This document shows, piece by piece, positions 44,949 through 54,281 of a DNA stretch of 64,000 bases. Under the pieces are notes generated by a model. It worked only from the letters and a program-made list of their open reading frames with translations, made no database searches and was not told the DNA's origin. The DNA lies in contig NZ_RKKE01000001.1 of NCBI RefSeq assembly GCF_003797125.1, positions 558,001-622,000 of the forward strand, in the 5' to 3' direction. The position numbers and the translations under genes are program-made. The number at the start of each line of letters is the position of its first letter. Position 1 is the first letter of the stretch. The stretch comes from Shewanella frigidimarina. Its GTDB lineage: Bacteria > Pseudomonadota > Gammaproteobacteria > Enterobacterales > Shewanellaceae.

Positions 44949-46019
44949 TTAATAAATATAATGCAGTGTGCTGATAACCTTGATTTGAACCTTAGCTAAG
45001 AAGCCAAGCAAACCACTATTGGGGACTAATTGCACCGTTGCACGTGCTCCAGCAGGTAATGCATAAACGCCTTGGTGGTCAAGTTCAAGGTGTAAACGTA
45101 AACGCTGAGCATCACGTACCCAACGTACAGACTCTTGCGGATCAGCTAAACGGCCATTTGCATCAAATTGCCCGGCACTCACACCAGCATCTACGGTACT
45201 CACTTTGGCATGATACAAACGCCCAGGTTGACCATCAAAAGCAATAAGTGCAGTTGATTGTGGCTCAATACCTCGTAAACTTTTTTCTCTAAAGTCAGCA
45301 ATAATATCAACGGTTTCTGACACCACAGCCAATAGCGGCTGACCGACAGTGGCAAAGCTGCCGACTTCTAACTGTAAGTTGGTTACCACCCCATTTTGAT
45401 CGGCGCGAATTTGAGTGTAGGACAGGTTTAACTCTGCTTGAGCCAAACGGTTTTTAGCTTGACGCACTTTTAAATTATCTTCGCCATTGCGTCCACGGCT
45501 TACTACTAGCTTAGTTAAGCGTGCTTTGGCGGCAAGTAAGTTAGCTTTAGCCGTAACGGCATCACTTTGAGCTTGATCGGTTAACTGCTGCGATACACCT
45601 CGAGAAGCGTACAATGCATCAAGGCGTTTTGCTTCACTGTTTCTCTGCTGTGCACTACTTTGATTTGCCTGAACATCTGCTTTGGCAGCAAGTATCGATG
45701 CATCAAGTTCGGCGTTATCTTGTTTTGCTTGCTCTAACGCCAATGTAGCCTGCTCAGCCGCTAACTCATAAGGGGCTGAGTCGATGCTAAATAACACATC
45801 ACCTTTAGCCACTAATTGGTTATTTTCGACTGCAATAGAAGCAATTTTACCACTGACTTGCGGTGTTACTTTAGTGACCATACGTGTTGCCATGGCTTGC
45901 GGTGTCATTGGCATTACAGCGTCGGCAAACATAAAGTAACCAAACACCAACACAAACATAAAAATTGCGATTTTAACGAGTCGTGCAAATTGTTGATCTG
46001 GGGTCATATTGTTTCTCAT
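44949..46019 (-). CDS. HlyD/EmrA-type membrane-fusion adaptor
   Basis: This 356-residue adaptor has one N-terminal membrane helix (VKIAIFMFVLVFGYFMFADAV), a biotinyl-lipoyl barrel half (VTPQVSGKIASIAVENNQLVAKGDVLFSID), a long coiled-coil hairpin (about 85-190) and a closing beta region (ADQNGVVTNLQLEVGSFATVGQPLLAVV). It bridges the DUF2955 pump to an outer-membrane channel. Its ATG overlaps the MarR stop (ATGA), so regulator and adaptor are translationally coupled. Confidence 0.88.
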   Translation of the reverse strand: MRNNMTPDQQFARLVKIAIFMFVLVFGYFMFADAVMPMTPQAMATRMVTKVTPQVSGKIASIAVENNQLVAKGDVLFSIDSAPYELAAEQATLALEQAKQDNAELDASILAAKADVQANQSSAQQRNSEAKRLDALYASRGVSQQLTDQAQSDAVTAKANLLAAKARLTKLVVSRGRNGEDNLKVRQAKNRLAQAELNLSYTQIRADQNGVVTNLQLEVGSFATVGQPLLAVVSETVDIIADFREKSLRGIEPQSTALIAFDGQPGRLYHAKVSTVDAGVSAGQFDANGRLADPQESVRWVRDAQRLRLHLELDHQGVYALPAGARATVQLVPNSGLLGFLAKVQIKVISTLHYIY

Positions 46020-46501
46020 TCGTGAATTTTTTTGTCTTGTTCAGTGTTCTTATGCAGCGCAGCAAGAGCGTTATCACTGATCAGACTGATGACACGTTCA
46101 AATTCACTTAATTCTTGGCTGCTAATACCGGCTAATAAATCACGACGAACCAACATAATGCGGCTTTCCATCTGCTTAAGCATCTCAATCCCTTCAGAAG
46201 TTAAACTGACAATGCGTGCCCGTTTATCTTTTTCGCAGCAACGGCGTTGCACATAGCCTTGCTCTTCTAATTGATTAAGGGTGCGCATTAATGATGGCAA
46301 TTCAATTTCTAACGCATCTGCAAGCACCTTTTGGCTAACGTTATCGCCTAAGCGCAGCAACTTCCACAGTGCAGTCCAGCGAGGGTGAGTTAACCCTAAT
46401 GGTACGAGCTCCGCATCTGCAACTGTGCGCCATAAGCGGTGCAATCGACCTAAATTTTCAGCTAGAGACAGCTCTTTTAATCGCTCTAATTCTTTATACA
46501 T
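46016..46501 (-). CDS. MarR/SlyA family transcriptional regulator
   Basis: About 161 residues from ATG 46501 (MYKELERLKELSLAENLG). It aligns with SlyA: RLHRLWRTVADAELVPLGLTHPRWTALWKLL, the winged helix LADALEIELPSLMRTLNQLEEQGYVQRR and the wing EKDKRARIVSLT. It is the first gene of an efflux operon and likely represses it, released by a small aromatic ligand. An alternative ATG at 46534 would put one of two operator palindromes inside the gene, so the shorter start is preferred. Confidence 0.87.
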   Translation of the reverse strand: MYKELERLKELSLAENLGRLHRLWRTVADAELVPLGLTHPRWTALWKLLRLGDNVSQKVLADALEIELPSLMRTLNQLEEQGYVQRRCCEKDKRARIVSLTSEGIEMLKQMESRIMLVRRDLLAGISSQELSEFERVISLISDNALAALHKNTEQDKKIHE

Positions 46502-46518
46502 AATCAATGGCCATTTAG

Positions 46519-46530
46519 TTAGCGTGCTAA
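46519..46530. promoter_or_regulatory. MarR operator 1 (TTAGCGTGCTAA)
   Basis: A 12-bp near-perfect palindrome of the same form as operator 2, lying 18-29 bp before the MarR start codon. The two centres are 25 bp apart. Confidence 0.75.
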
Positions 46531-46541
46531 GCATTGTAACA

Positions 46542-46557
46542 ACTTAGCATGCTAAGT
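46542..46557. promoter_or_regulatory. MarR operator 2 (ACTTAGCATGCTAAGT)
   Basis: A perfect 16-bp palindrome 41-56 bp upstream of the MarR gene, sharing the core TTAGCRTGCTAA with operator 1. MarR-family dimers bind such sites, usually in their own promoter. Confidence 0.8.
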
Positions 46558-46724
46558 AAATAGTTGATATTAATTATTCCATCAAACCTCTGCAGAGTGA
46601 AACTAATTTATTGATAACTGAGACTAAAAATGATCAGTTTTGATTACATATTCTATAAAGAATAAATCTTAAATAGGTATGAGTGTTATTTAGACAAGGA
46701 TGACTTACATCACGTTATTAATGT

Positions 46725-46735
46725 GTCATTTTAAC
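46725..46735 (+). promoter_or_regulatory. Putative NorR enhancer site 1
   Basis: GTCATTTTAAC fits the NorR GT-N7-AC consensus. Its centre is 18 bp from site 2, and it lies about 110 bp upstream of the -24 element of norB. Confidence 0.72.
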
Positions 46736-46742
46736 ACTTAGT

Positions 46743-46753
46743 GTCTTTTTAAC
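46743..46753 (+). promoter_or_regulatory. Putative NorR enhancer site 2
   Basis: GTCTTTTTAAC fits GT-N7-AC and repeats site 1 with one change within GTGTCWTTTTAACA. It forms the left arm of the inverted repeat with site 3. Confidence 0.72.
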
Positions 46754-46767
46754 AGCTATCTACAACT

Positions 46768-46778
46768 GTTAAAAAGAC
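46768..46778 (+). promoter_or_regulatory. Putative NorR enhancer site 3 (inverted)
   Basis: GTTAAAAAGAC fits GT-N7-AC and is the reverse complement of site 2; together they make perfect 16-bp arms (46740-46755, 46766-46781). Three sites match the NorR hexamer assembly seen at E. coli norVW. Confidence 0.72.
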
Positions 46779-46842
46779 ACTTCTCGAGTAGAGGAGAAAA
46801 ACAAAACAATATAATATCAACAGTTTACAATAAACCAAAAGT

Positions 46843-46858
46843 TGGCACGACTTGTGTA
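46843..46858 (+). promoter_or_regulatory. Putative sigma-54 promoter of norB
   Basis: TGGCACGACTTGTGTA keeps the -24 TGGCACG fully and the -12 as TG-T instead of TTGC, with GG and GT ten bases apart. It is 46 bp before the norB ATG and downstream of the NorR sites, as an enhancer-dependent promoter requires. Confidence 0.65.
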
Positions 46859-46904
46859 ATGCTCTGCTCATCTGTATAAAAATGACTTTGCGCTAAGAGG
46901 ACTT

Positions 46905-49193
46905 ATGAGCAAAAACAAACTCACCGGCATTGCACTACTCATCGTGCTTGTGGCTTCCTTCACTGTATTACTCAGTTTAGGTAGTGGCATATATCGAGAA
47001 AAACCCCCTATTCCAACGGCGTTTACTGACACCAGTGGCCAACCAATATTTACCGAAAATGATATTGAGCAAGGCCAACTTGTATGGCGCTCAATGGGCG
47101 GTCATCAATTAGGATCTATTTGGGGTCATGGCTCTTATGTGGCACCAGACTGGACTGCTGATTGGTTGCACCGTGAAGCACAAGCTTGGTTGTCTATTAC
47201 GGCTAAAGCACGTTTCAATCGTGATTTCGCAGAACTCGACTCTGAACAGCAAGCAGGGTTAGAAAAAGCCCTCAGAAATGATATGCGCCATAATACGGTT
47301 GTCGAAAGTGCAGAGGATAAAACCTATGTTACGCTTTCAAACACCAGAGTTGCGGCGATAAATGAAGTGACTCAACACTATTTATCACTTTTTGGTGACG
47401 ATCCTGCACTGTCATCACTGCGCGAACAATATGCAATGAAAGAAGGTACTATCACCGATGCTAGCCATCGTGAACTGCTAAATGCTTTCTTATTTTGGGG
47501 CTCATGGGCAGCGGTAACCGAACGTCCTGGTTACGATTATACTTACACCAATAACTGGCCATATGACCCACAGATAGGTAATTTACCGACTTCAGATAAC
47601 ATAGTTTGGTCGGTGTTGAGCGTAGTGACATTGATTCTTGGTATTGCCATGTTGATTTGGCACCATGCTTGTTGCAAAGAAGAAGCATTACCAGAACCCG
47701 CTAAAGATGACCCATTATTTTTCACTAAACCTACGCCATCGCAAAAAGCAGTAGGTAAATACTTTGTCACTGCGATTGGACTGTTTTTACTGCAAATACT
47801 GCTTGGTGGAATTACGGCACACTACGCGGTTGAAGGCCAAGAGTTTTATGGTTTCCCTTTATCTGAAATTCTGCCTTATTCGGTCACTCGAACTTGGCAT
47901 ACTCAACTTGCAGTATTTTGGATAGCCACAGCTTGGTTAGGCACTGGCTTATACATTGCCCCGGCACTCTCTGGTTACGAGCCGAAGTATCAACGCCTAG
48001 GGGTGAACATTCTTTGGGGCGCGTTAGTTGTTATCGTGCTTGGCTCTATGGCCGGAGAGTGGTTGGGTGTTCAGCAGTATTTTGATCTAGACATGAACTT
48101 CTTGTTTGGTCACCAAGGATATGAATACATCGATTTAGGCCGCGTATGGCAAGTATTGTTGCTGGCAGGTTTATTAATTTGGTTAGCGTTAGTCACTGCT
48201 TCAATGCGCCCAGCGTTAAAAGTCAGCAACGACATGCAACCGGTTATTTGGGTGCTATACGCTTCTTGTGTCGCCATTGGCTTATTTTATGGTGCAGGCC
48301 TGTTTATGGGCAAACACTCTAACCTAGCGATTGCAGAATACTGGCGTTGGTGGGTGGTCCACTTATGGGTTGAAGGCTTCTTTGAAACATTTGCGACATC
48401 TGTAATAGCATTAATGTTAGTTCGCTTAGGGCTTATCCGTGCTCGAAGTGCCAATGGTGCGGTATTGTTCTCAACCGTGGTGTTTTTAACCGGTGGCCTA
48501 ATCGGTACTTTGCATCACTTATACTTTACCGGTACTCAAACATCAGTCATTGCTTGGGGAGCGATTTTCTCAGCACTTGAAGTTGTGCCGTTAGCATTAA
48601 TTGGTTTTGAAGCGATGGAAACCTATCGTTTACGTAAAGCCAGCCCTTGGATGGAGCGTTATCACTGGGCGATTATGTTCTTTGTGGCGACTTCGTTCTG
48701 GAACTTAGTGGGCGCTGGTGTATTAGGTTTCTTAATTAATCCACCTATCTCGCTATACTTTATCCAGGGCTTAAACACCACGGCAACCCATGCTCACGCG
48801 GCATTTATGGGCGTGTATGGCATGCTAGGTATAGGGTTGATGTTATTCTGTTTACGCGGATTAACAGGTAATATGCAATGGAACCACAAATACCTTAAAG
48901 GCGCATTTTGGACCTTAAACATCGGTTTAGCAGCAATGGTGTTTATGTCGCTACTGCCTGTTGGTATTGTGCAATTCTTTGCTGCAATCGATCACGGTTA
49001 CTGGTATGCCCGTTCACCTGCTGTTATCCATAGCGACTTAGTTGAAAACCTCGTGTGGATGAGAATGTTCGGCGACATTATCTTCAGTATTGGTGGATTA
49101 TTAATGGCGGCGTTCTTATTTGACCTTATTAAGAAGGCCATCGTCAGCAAAGGTGCTAAAGCGAAGCAAGCTGGTGCATTAACGATTAACTAA
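46905..49193 (+). CDS. norB: Quinol-dependent nitric oxide reductase (qNOR)
   Basis: This 762-residue fused NorB/qNOR has an N-terminal helix, a periplasmic cytochrome-c-like domain without haem-binding CxxCH (about 35-215), then about 13 membrane helices of the haem-copper oxidase fold. Histidine-containing helices such as SVTRTWHTQLAVFWIATAWLG, GGLIGTLHHLYFTG and TTATHAHAAFMGVYG carry haem and Fe-B ligands. It reduces two NO to N2O with quinol electrons; in non-denitrifiers it detoxifies NO. AGAGGA lies at good spacing before the ATG. NorR-type enhancers and a -24/-12 promoter lie upstream and norR downstream. Confidence 0.95.
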   Translation: MSKNKLTGIALLIVLVASFTVLLSLGSGIYREKPPIPTAFTDTSGQPIFTENDIEQGQLVWRSMGGHQLGSIWGHGSYVAPDWTADWLHREAQAWLSITAKARFNRDFAELDSEQQAGLEKALRNDMRHNTVVESAEDKTYVTLSNTRVAAINEVTQHYLSLFGDDPALSSLREQYAMKEGTITDASHRELLNAFLFWGSWAAVTERPGYDYTYTNNWPYDPQIGNLPTSDNIVWSVLSVVTLILGIAMLIWHHACCKEEALPEPAKDDPLFFTKPTPSQKAVGKYFVTAIGLFLLQILLGGITAHYAVEGQEFYGFPLSEILPYSVTRTWHTQLAVFWIATAWLGTGLYIAPALSGYEPKYQRLGVNILWGALVVIVLGSMAGEWLGVQQYFDLDMNFLFGHQGYEYIDLGRVWQVLLLAGLLIWLALVTASMRPALKVSNDMQPVIWVLYASCVAIGLFYGAGLFMGKHSNLAIAEYWRWWVVHLWVEGFFETFATSVIALMLVRLGLIRARSANGAVLFSTVVFLTGGLIGTLHHLYFTGTQTSVIAWGAIFSALEVVPLALIGFEAMETYRLRKASPWMERYHWAIMFFVATSFWNLVGAGVLGFLINPPISLYFIQGLNTTATHAHAAFMGVYGMLGIGLMLFCLRGLTGNMQWNHKYLKGAFWTLNIGLAAMVFMSLLPVGIVQFFAAIDHGYWYARSPAVIHSDLVENLVWMRMFGDIIFSIGGLLMAAFLFDLIKKAIVSKGAKAKQAGALTIN

Positions 49194-49230
49194 GTATGCA
49201 TTGATAAACGCGCTTTAATAAACATCATCA

Positions 49231-49255
49231 GGGGCCTTTATGGCCCCCTTTTTTA
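49231..49255 (+). terminator. Intrinsic terminator after norB
   Basis: GGGGCC pairs with GGCCCC around a TTTAT loop, then CTTTTTT. It separates norB from norR, so norR has its own promoter. Confidence 0.92.
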
Positions 49256-49295
49256 TATACAATTTGGCCTTTGCCCTTGTTGTTATATTCACACT

Positions 49296-49308
49296 TGTCA
49301 TAATGACA
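49296..49308. promoter_or_regulatory. Putative NorR site before norR (TGTCATAATGACA)
   Basis: A perfect palindrome containing GTCATAATGAC, which fits GT-N7-AC. It sits 28-40 bp before the norR start, where bound NorR would block transcription, suggesting negative autoregulation as known for E. coli NorR. Confidence 0.65.
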
Positions 49309-49335
49309 TCAATTTATTGTTAACTGGATTTTGAC

Positions 49336-50886
49336 ATGGCATTGAGTCAAGCAGACTTAACCCGTATCGCACTTGATATTACCGCTAACTTATCTAATCG
49401 AGACCGTTTTTCACGTTTATTAACCACGGTAAGAGAAACGCTCGATTGCGATGCTGCGGCGCTATTATCATTCCAAGGTCATCAATTTACCCCTTTAGCA
49501 ATTGATGGGTTAAGTGCTGACGTACTTGGACGGCGGTTTATTTTAAACGAACATCCGAGGCTTGAAGCCATTGCTCGAGCAGGAGATATTGTCCGTTTCC
49601 CTTCCGATAGCGAGCTTGCGGATCCTTACGATGGCTTAATCCCCAATGTCGACGGCGACTTAAAAGTGCATGCCTGTATCGGCTTACCGTTATTCGCTAA
49701 CGAGCAACTCATTGGCGCACTCACCATCGATGCACTCGACCCAAACAAATTTGATCAATTCACCAATAATGATTTACGCAGTTTTAGTGCTATTGCTGCG
49801 GTTTCTTTAAACAATGCATTACTGATAGATAAACTCGAAAAACAAGCCAACAATTTTACGATTCCGGATACTAAACCATCAGGGCAACTGCATGAAGAAA
49901 CTGAAATCATCGGTCAAGCGGATAACCTTCTATCTCTGCTTAATGAAGTCAATGTCGTCGCAGCAACAGAGCTCAATGTATTGATTTTAGGAGAGACCGG
50001 TACCGGTAAAGAACTAATAGCTAAAGCCATTCACCAAAACTCTGTGCGAGCCAATAAGCCGCTAGTATATTTAAATTGTGCCGCGCTGGCTGAATCCGTT
50101 GCCGAAAGCGAACTCTTCGGTCATGTCAAAGGGGCCTTTACAGGCGCAATTAGCCATCGTAGCGGCAAATTTGAAATGGCCGATAAAGGCACCCTATTTT
50201 TAGATGAAATTGGCGAATTAGCACTTAATTTACAAGCTAAATTGTTGCGAGTACTGCAATACGGGGATTTACAAAAAGTCGGTGATGATCGTAGCTTAAA
50301 AGTGGATGTTCGTATTATTGCTGCAACCAATAAAGATCTTAAAAGCGAAGTATTAGCCGGACGATTTAGATCTGATTTATATCATCGTTTAAGCGTGTTC
50401 CCGGTTATGGTTCCGCCGCTAAGAGAACGTCAACAAGATATCCATTTGTTAGCCGGATTCTTTATCGAGCGCTATCGGCAACAATTACACTTAGCCCATT
50501 TGGGGTTAGAGCCTTCATCACTGCAATTACTCGAGCAATATGATTGGCCTGGTAACATTAGAGAACTTGAGCATGCCATCCATCGAGCTGCGGTATTAGC
50601 CAAATCACAAAGCCAAAAAGACGGTATATGCATCATTAAAAATAGTCATTTTGAATTTGCACAGCCATCGTCCACTGCTATACATTCAAACAAAAATCTT
50701 CAGCTTAAACAGTCGGTAACATCTTTACCACAAACAAGCTTACGTGATGCAACAGACCAGTTTCAAAACCAATTTATCCAACAGATATATAGTCAACAAG
50801 GGAGTAATTGGGCTGCAACCGCACGCCAATTGCAAATCGACTCGGGTAACTTACATAGGCTAGCTAAACGCTTAGGATTAAAATAA
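49336..50886 (+). CDS. norR: Nitric-oxide-sensing sigma-54 activator NorR
   Basis: This 516-residue regulator has an N-terminal GAF domain (about 20-165) with the NorR-type segment [10 protein letters not shown] and VHACIGLPL, whose Asp and Cys match residues that bind the non-haem iron in E. coli NorR. The AAA+ domain follows: Walker A GETGTGKE (about 219), sigma-54 contact loop GAFTGA (about 266-271), Walker B FLDEIGE, and [11 protein letters not shown]-terminal Fis-type helix-turn-helix ends it ([25 protein letters not shown]). NO binding to iron should relieve inhibition and activate norB upstream. ATG at 49336. Confidence 0.95.
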   Translation: MALSQADLTRIALDITANLSNRDRFSRLLTTVRETLDCDAAALLSFQGHQFTPLAIDGLSADVLGRRFILNEHPRLEAIARAGDIVRFPSDSELADPYDGLIPNVDGDLKVHACIGLPLFANEQLIGALTIDALDPNKFDQFTNNDLRSFSAIAAVSLNNALLIDKLEKQANNFTIPDTKPSGQLHEETEIIGQADNLLSLLNEVNVVAATELNVLILGETGTGKELIAKAIHQNSVRANKPLVYLNCAALAESVAESELFGHVKGAFTGAISHRSGKFEMADKGTLFLDEIGELALNLQAKLLRVLQYGDLQKVGDDRSLKVDVRIIAATNKDLKSEVLAGRFRSDLYHRLSVFPVMVPPLRERQQDIHLLAGFFIERYRQQLHLAHLGLEPSSLQLLEQYDWPGNIRELEHAIHRAAVLAKSQSQKDGICIIKNSHFEFAQPSSTAIHSNKNLQLKQSVTSLPQTSLRDATDQFQNQFIQQIYSQQGSNWAATARQLQIDSGNLHRLAKRLGLK

Positions 50887-51050
50887 AAAAAGTGAAAAAA
50901 ATCAGTTGAAATATTAGACGTAATAAGTGACGATGCGCCCTAACCATCTATACAAATGATCTGTACTAATTATTTGTACTAAATAGTCAAACTTAGCAAG
51001 ATATTGTAGTCTGACTAATATGACGCCTGTTTTGGAATGATATAATCCTT

Positions 51051-51968
51051 ATGATAAATTCGTTACGCTCTACTTTACTTGCTGCGACAGCCATTGTGTT
51101 AAGTTTTTCGAGTGCTGCTGTTGAATATCGCCTACCTGCTGAAGGCAGTAATTTAGTAGGTGAAAATCAATATTATGTTGTTCCTGAGGGGAAACTAACC
51201 TTAGAGCAAATTGCTTCACAGTTTCAGCTAGGGTTGACTAATTTATTAGAAGCTAATCCAGGTGTTGATCCATTTCTACCTAAACCGGGTAGCACATTAT
51301 TGATCCCGCATCAGCTAATTCTACCTAACGCTAAAAGAGAAGGTGTGGTCATTAACTCTGCCGAGATGCGTTTGTATTATTATCCGAAGGGTAAAAATAC
51401 TGTCGAAGTATTGCCTATTGGTATTGGTCAAATTGGTAAAGACACCCCTGAAAATTGGGTAACAACAGTACAACGTAAACGCGCTAATCCAACTTGGACA
51501 CCTACGGTTAATATTCGTAAATCATACGCGGCTAAAGGGATAACATTACCGGCTGTATGGCCAGCAGGCGCTGACAACCCAATGGGTTTATTCGCCCTTT
51601 ATGTCGGTAACTTGTATGCGGTTCACGGTACTAACGCCACGTTTGGTATTGGTTTACGGGTAAGTTCTGGCTGTGTTCGTTTACGCGATGAAGACATTGA
51701 ACATTTATATAATAGCGTACCGGTTGGCACACGTGTTGAGTTTATTAACCAACCGATTAAAGCCACTGAAGAACCTGATGGTAACCGCTATTTAGAAGTT
51801 CATGAGCCACTGTCACGAACTCAAGCTGAATTTGATTCGTTAGAACCAGTAGCACTATCATTCGATAAAGCCATGACTCGCTTTGTTGCTCACCCAGACA
51901 CTGACTCATTTACATTAAAACGATTACTTGAGCAACGTACTGGAATGCCAACTCGGATTAATCCATAA
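51051..51968 (+). CDS. L,D-transpeptidase (YkuD/ErfK family)
   Basis: This 305-residue exported enzyme has a signal peptide (about 1-23), a LysM-like module (about 40-88, [40 protein letters not shown]) and the YkuD catalytic domain (about 98-233). The active site is [24 protein letters not shown] with Cys near 208. It resembles E. coli ErfK/YbiS/YcfS, which attach Braun's lipoprotein to peptidoglycan, though 3-3 cross-linking cannot be excluded. A C-terminal extension (about 235-305) is longer than the catalytic domain needs. ATG at 51051; the ribosome site is weak. Confidence 0.92.
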   Translation: MINSLRSTLLAATAIVLSFSSAAVEYRLPAEGSNLVGENQYYVVPEGKLTLEQIASQFQLGLTNLLEANPGVDPFLPKPGSTLLIPHQLILPNAKREGVVINSAEMRLYYYPKGKNTVEVLPIGIGQIGKDTPENWVTTVQRKRANPTWTPTVNIRKSYAAKGITLPAVWPAGADNPMGLFALYVGNLYAVHGTNATFGIGLRVSSGCVRLRDEDIEHLYNSVPVGTRVEFINQPIKATEEPDGNRYLEVHEPLSRTQAEFDSLEPVALSFDKAMTRFVAHPDTDSFTLKRLLEQRTGMPTRINP

Positions 51969-52016
51969 GCATTAATCCATAAGACATAAAGATGTTTGGA
52001 TTTATGCAAACATAAC

Positions 52017-52069
52017 AAAAAATGGCTTTGTTAATTCAGTAAACACTGTGATTAACAAAGCCATTTTTT
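52017..52069. terminator. Strong bidirectional terminator
   Basis: Perfect 19-bp arms (52017-52035 and 52051-52069), rich in the core AATGGCTTTGTTAAT, with a CAGT/ACTG inner stem in the loop. It ends with A-runs and T-runs, so it serves both the L,D-transpeptidase gene and the converging bactofilin gene. Confidence 0.93.
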
Positions 52070-52113
52070 ATATTAGCTTGATAGTTATTCTGAACTCGAA
52101 ATAAGAAATCTGG

Positions 52114-52908
52114 TTACTTATCGGGTGTAGTTATCGTCGACCCATTCTGCTCAATATTATCGCTATCACTCACATTCTGGCTATCCCCCAATGCTTCACT
52201 GGTTTGTGCTAATGCATGTAAGTCTTCCATCGCAACGTTAATATCACTCTGACCAGCATTAATTAGCTCCTCGGCTTGTTCAGAAAATGAAGTCTGTTGA
52301 TCCATTTCTTGCAGTAACGCGGCGGCATTTTCTTCTGTCACGCTCGATTCTGCAAACGGATATTGCTGGGTATTTGCTTGATTCATGTCAGTAGATGCTG
52401 CTTGAGTGCGATTTAACGCAGAGCTGATTGTCGGCTGCATAATCATAGCGGTAATAATCACAATAGCTGCTGCCGCCAAGCTAAGTTTACCTCTAGAAAT
52501 TGGCGTTTTGTTATCCGACATTGAAGACGTTTTCCCTTGACTGGCTAAACGCTCGCTATCAACTTGAGGTAACCCCGACGATTCAGGCCCTTTAGTGCGC
52601 ATGCCGATAAATTGACCGCCATCATAAATCTCCATTTGATGGCTCGACACCTCACCTTCAACAATACCTGAACTGACAATAATGAGTTTATTACAATGTA
52701 ATTTACCTTTAAATAAACCAGACACTCGCAGCTCTTGGCAAAAAACTTCACCTTCAACAACACCACTAGGCTCAATTTTTATTTGATCGGTTGAACTGAT
52801 TTTACCCTTAGTTTGGCCCGCTATCATTGCAGGGCCCTGGAGGTGCATATCACCTTCCAACGCCATATCGACACCAATATAGGTCATGCCCTTATTTTTA
52901 TTATTCAT
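52114..52908 (-). CDS. Bactofilin-domain protein with C-terminal membrane helix
   Basis: This 264-residue protein opens with a bactofilin beta-helix (about 8-105): TYIGVDMALEGDMHLQGPAMIAGQTKGKI, EPSGVVEGEVFCQELRVSGLFKGKLHC and VSSGIVEGEVSSHQMEIYDGGQFIG. A linker leads to one membrane helix (about 140-162, LSLAAAAIVIITAMIMQPTI), then an acidic tail of about 100 residues rich in Gln, Ser, Asp. Canonical bactofilins are soluble; a membrane helix and long tail are less usual. It may scaffold envelope enzymes; it converges on the L,D-transpeptidase. AAGGA precedes the ATG. Confidence 0.87.
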   Translation of the reverse strand: MNNKNKGMTYIGVDMALEGDMHLQGPAMIAGQTKGKISSTDQIKIEPSGVVEGEVFCQELRVSGLFKGKLHCNKLIIVSSGIVEGEVSSHQMEIYDGGQFIGMRTKGPESSGLPQVDSERLASQGKTSSMSDNKTPISRGKLSLAAAAIVIITAMIMQPTISSALNRTQAASTDMNQANTQQYPFAESSVTEENAAALLQEMDQQTSFSEQAEELINAGQSDINVAMEDLHALAQTSEALGDSQNVSDSDNIEQNGSTITTPDK

Positions 52909-53019
52909 TTTGGGTCCTTGTTAGGGGTAGTACTCTAGGTTAATACTTTTGGTTAATCGATTGTTATTTTTATCACCAGAGCTTAAAGGAAATGCACTTC
53001 ATAATAAAGTAAGTCGTTA

Positions 53020-54228
53020 ATGGTATACTACCCAGATCAACAATTTACCCTAAGTACTATGTCGCCATTACAAGTTTACCAACAACGTCTTCAGCAAAAT
53101 ATTGTTGATGATCCTGCGCAGCAGCAAGCCATACTCGCGCTAGATGTGCTTTATCAGCAATGCCTATCGGTTAGTCAAAATAGCCGTGGCTTATATTTAT
53201 GGGGCGATGTCGGCCGAGGGAAAACCTTTTTGATGGATCTGTTCTATCAAAGCTTGTGTAGCCAGAGTCTGTGCGATCAAAATATCCCTAACTCAAAGCC
53301 TCAAGCAGATAAAACCGTATTACGCCTGCACTTTCATCGTTTTATGGCCATGATTCACCAGCAATTAAATCAAACATCGGGGATCCGTGATCCATTAACT
53401 TACATTGCTAAGCAAATTGCGGCTAAACATTCTGTTATTTGTTTTGATGAGTTTTTTGTTGCAGACATCGGTGATGCTATTTTACTCGGTCGATTATTTG
53501 AAACCTTATTTCAATCAGGCGTCACCTTAGTCGCAACCTCAAATGTACCGATTATTGACTTATATAAAAATGGTTTACAGCGCGATCGTTTTTTACCCAC
53601 TATCGATCTGCTCTTGCAATATACCCAATCGATTCATTTAGACGGTCAAATCGATCATCGCTTACACTCTAGCGCCGCAACGTCAACAACATCAGCCCAC
53701 TGGTTAACATTACCGTCGACAATAACACCTCAAGCGGTGTTTACACTTTTGTGTCAACGATACCCACAACCTAATGCCAGCATAGCAAATACATCTGACT
53801 CAATTAAAATTTGTCAGCGTGCTATTGCCATTGAGGCTCAATATGGACAACTTGCCTGGTTTGAATTTTCAGCGTTGTGCCAAGGGCCGCGTTCGGCATT
53901 GGATTACATTGAATTAGCCGGACGATTTAGCCATGTATTACTCAGCAATGTGCCTAGATTAGGCGGTGAAGTACGCAGTTGGATTAAAGCTCGCGGCACT
54001 GAAGATGGCGCACTAGCAACCACCACTGGCGAGCGACAACTGGCGTATGCCAGTGAAGACGATCCGGCTCGCCGCTTTATTAGTTTAGTGGACGAACTGT
54101 ACGATCAAAAAGTGATGTTAATCCTCAATAGCGACTGCAACTTAGAAGATTTATATGTCGATGGGGCATTACAGTTTGAATTCAGACGCACTTATAGTCG
54201 CCTTATTGAAATGCAACAATGGGCGTAA
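53020..54228 (+). CDS. zapE: AFG1/ZapE-type AAA ATPase
   Basis: This 402-residue ATPase has Walker A WGDVGRGKTFLMDLFYQS (about 62), Walker B in VICFDEFFVADIGDAILLG and sensor VATSNVP, with LHFHRFMAMIH and the C-terminal FEFRRTYSRLIEMQ, all matching ZapE (YhcM). ZapE associates with the FtsZ ring; mitochondrial AFG1 helps clear misfolded subunits. Shewanella may carry a second copy near rplM, so this could be a paralogue. ATG at 53020 gives the longer N-terminus; ATG at 53059 (MSPLQVYQQRLQ) is an equally good start by homology. Confidence 0.87.
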   Translation: MVYYPDQQFTLSTMSPLQVYQQRLQQNIVDDPAQQQAILALDVLYQQCLSVSQNSRGLYLWGDVGRGKTFLMDLFYQSLCSQSLCDQNIPNSKPQADKTVLRLHFHRFMAMIHQQLNQTSGIRDPLTYIAKQIAAKHSVICFDEFFVADIGDAILLGRLFETLFQSGVTLVATSNVPIIDLYKNGLQRDRFLPTIDLLLQYTQSIHLDGQIDHRLHSSAATSTTSAHWLTLPSTITPQAVFTLLCQRYPQPNASIANTSDSIKICQRAIAIEAQYGQLAWFEFSALCQGPRSALDYIELAGRFSHVLLSNVPRLGGEVRSWIKARGTEDGALATTTGERQLAYASEDDPARRFISLVDELYDQKVMLILNSDCNLEDLYVDGALQFEFRRTYSRLIEMQQWA

Positions 54229-54281
54229 ATAGGCCTGCGGTACTGAAATAAAGCGCTTAACAGGCCACTCTGTGATGTAGC

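Larger units (their letters stand above)
46558..46904. other. Divergent control region of marR operon and norB
   Basis: No gene is seen. It contains three GT-N7-AC sites (46725-46778), a 16-bp inverted repeat, a -24/-12 type promoter (46843-46858) and the norB ribosome site (AGAGGA). Confidence 0.6.
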
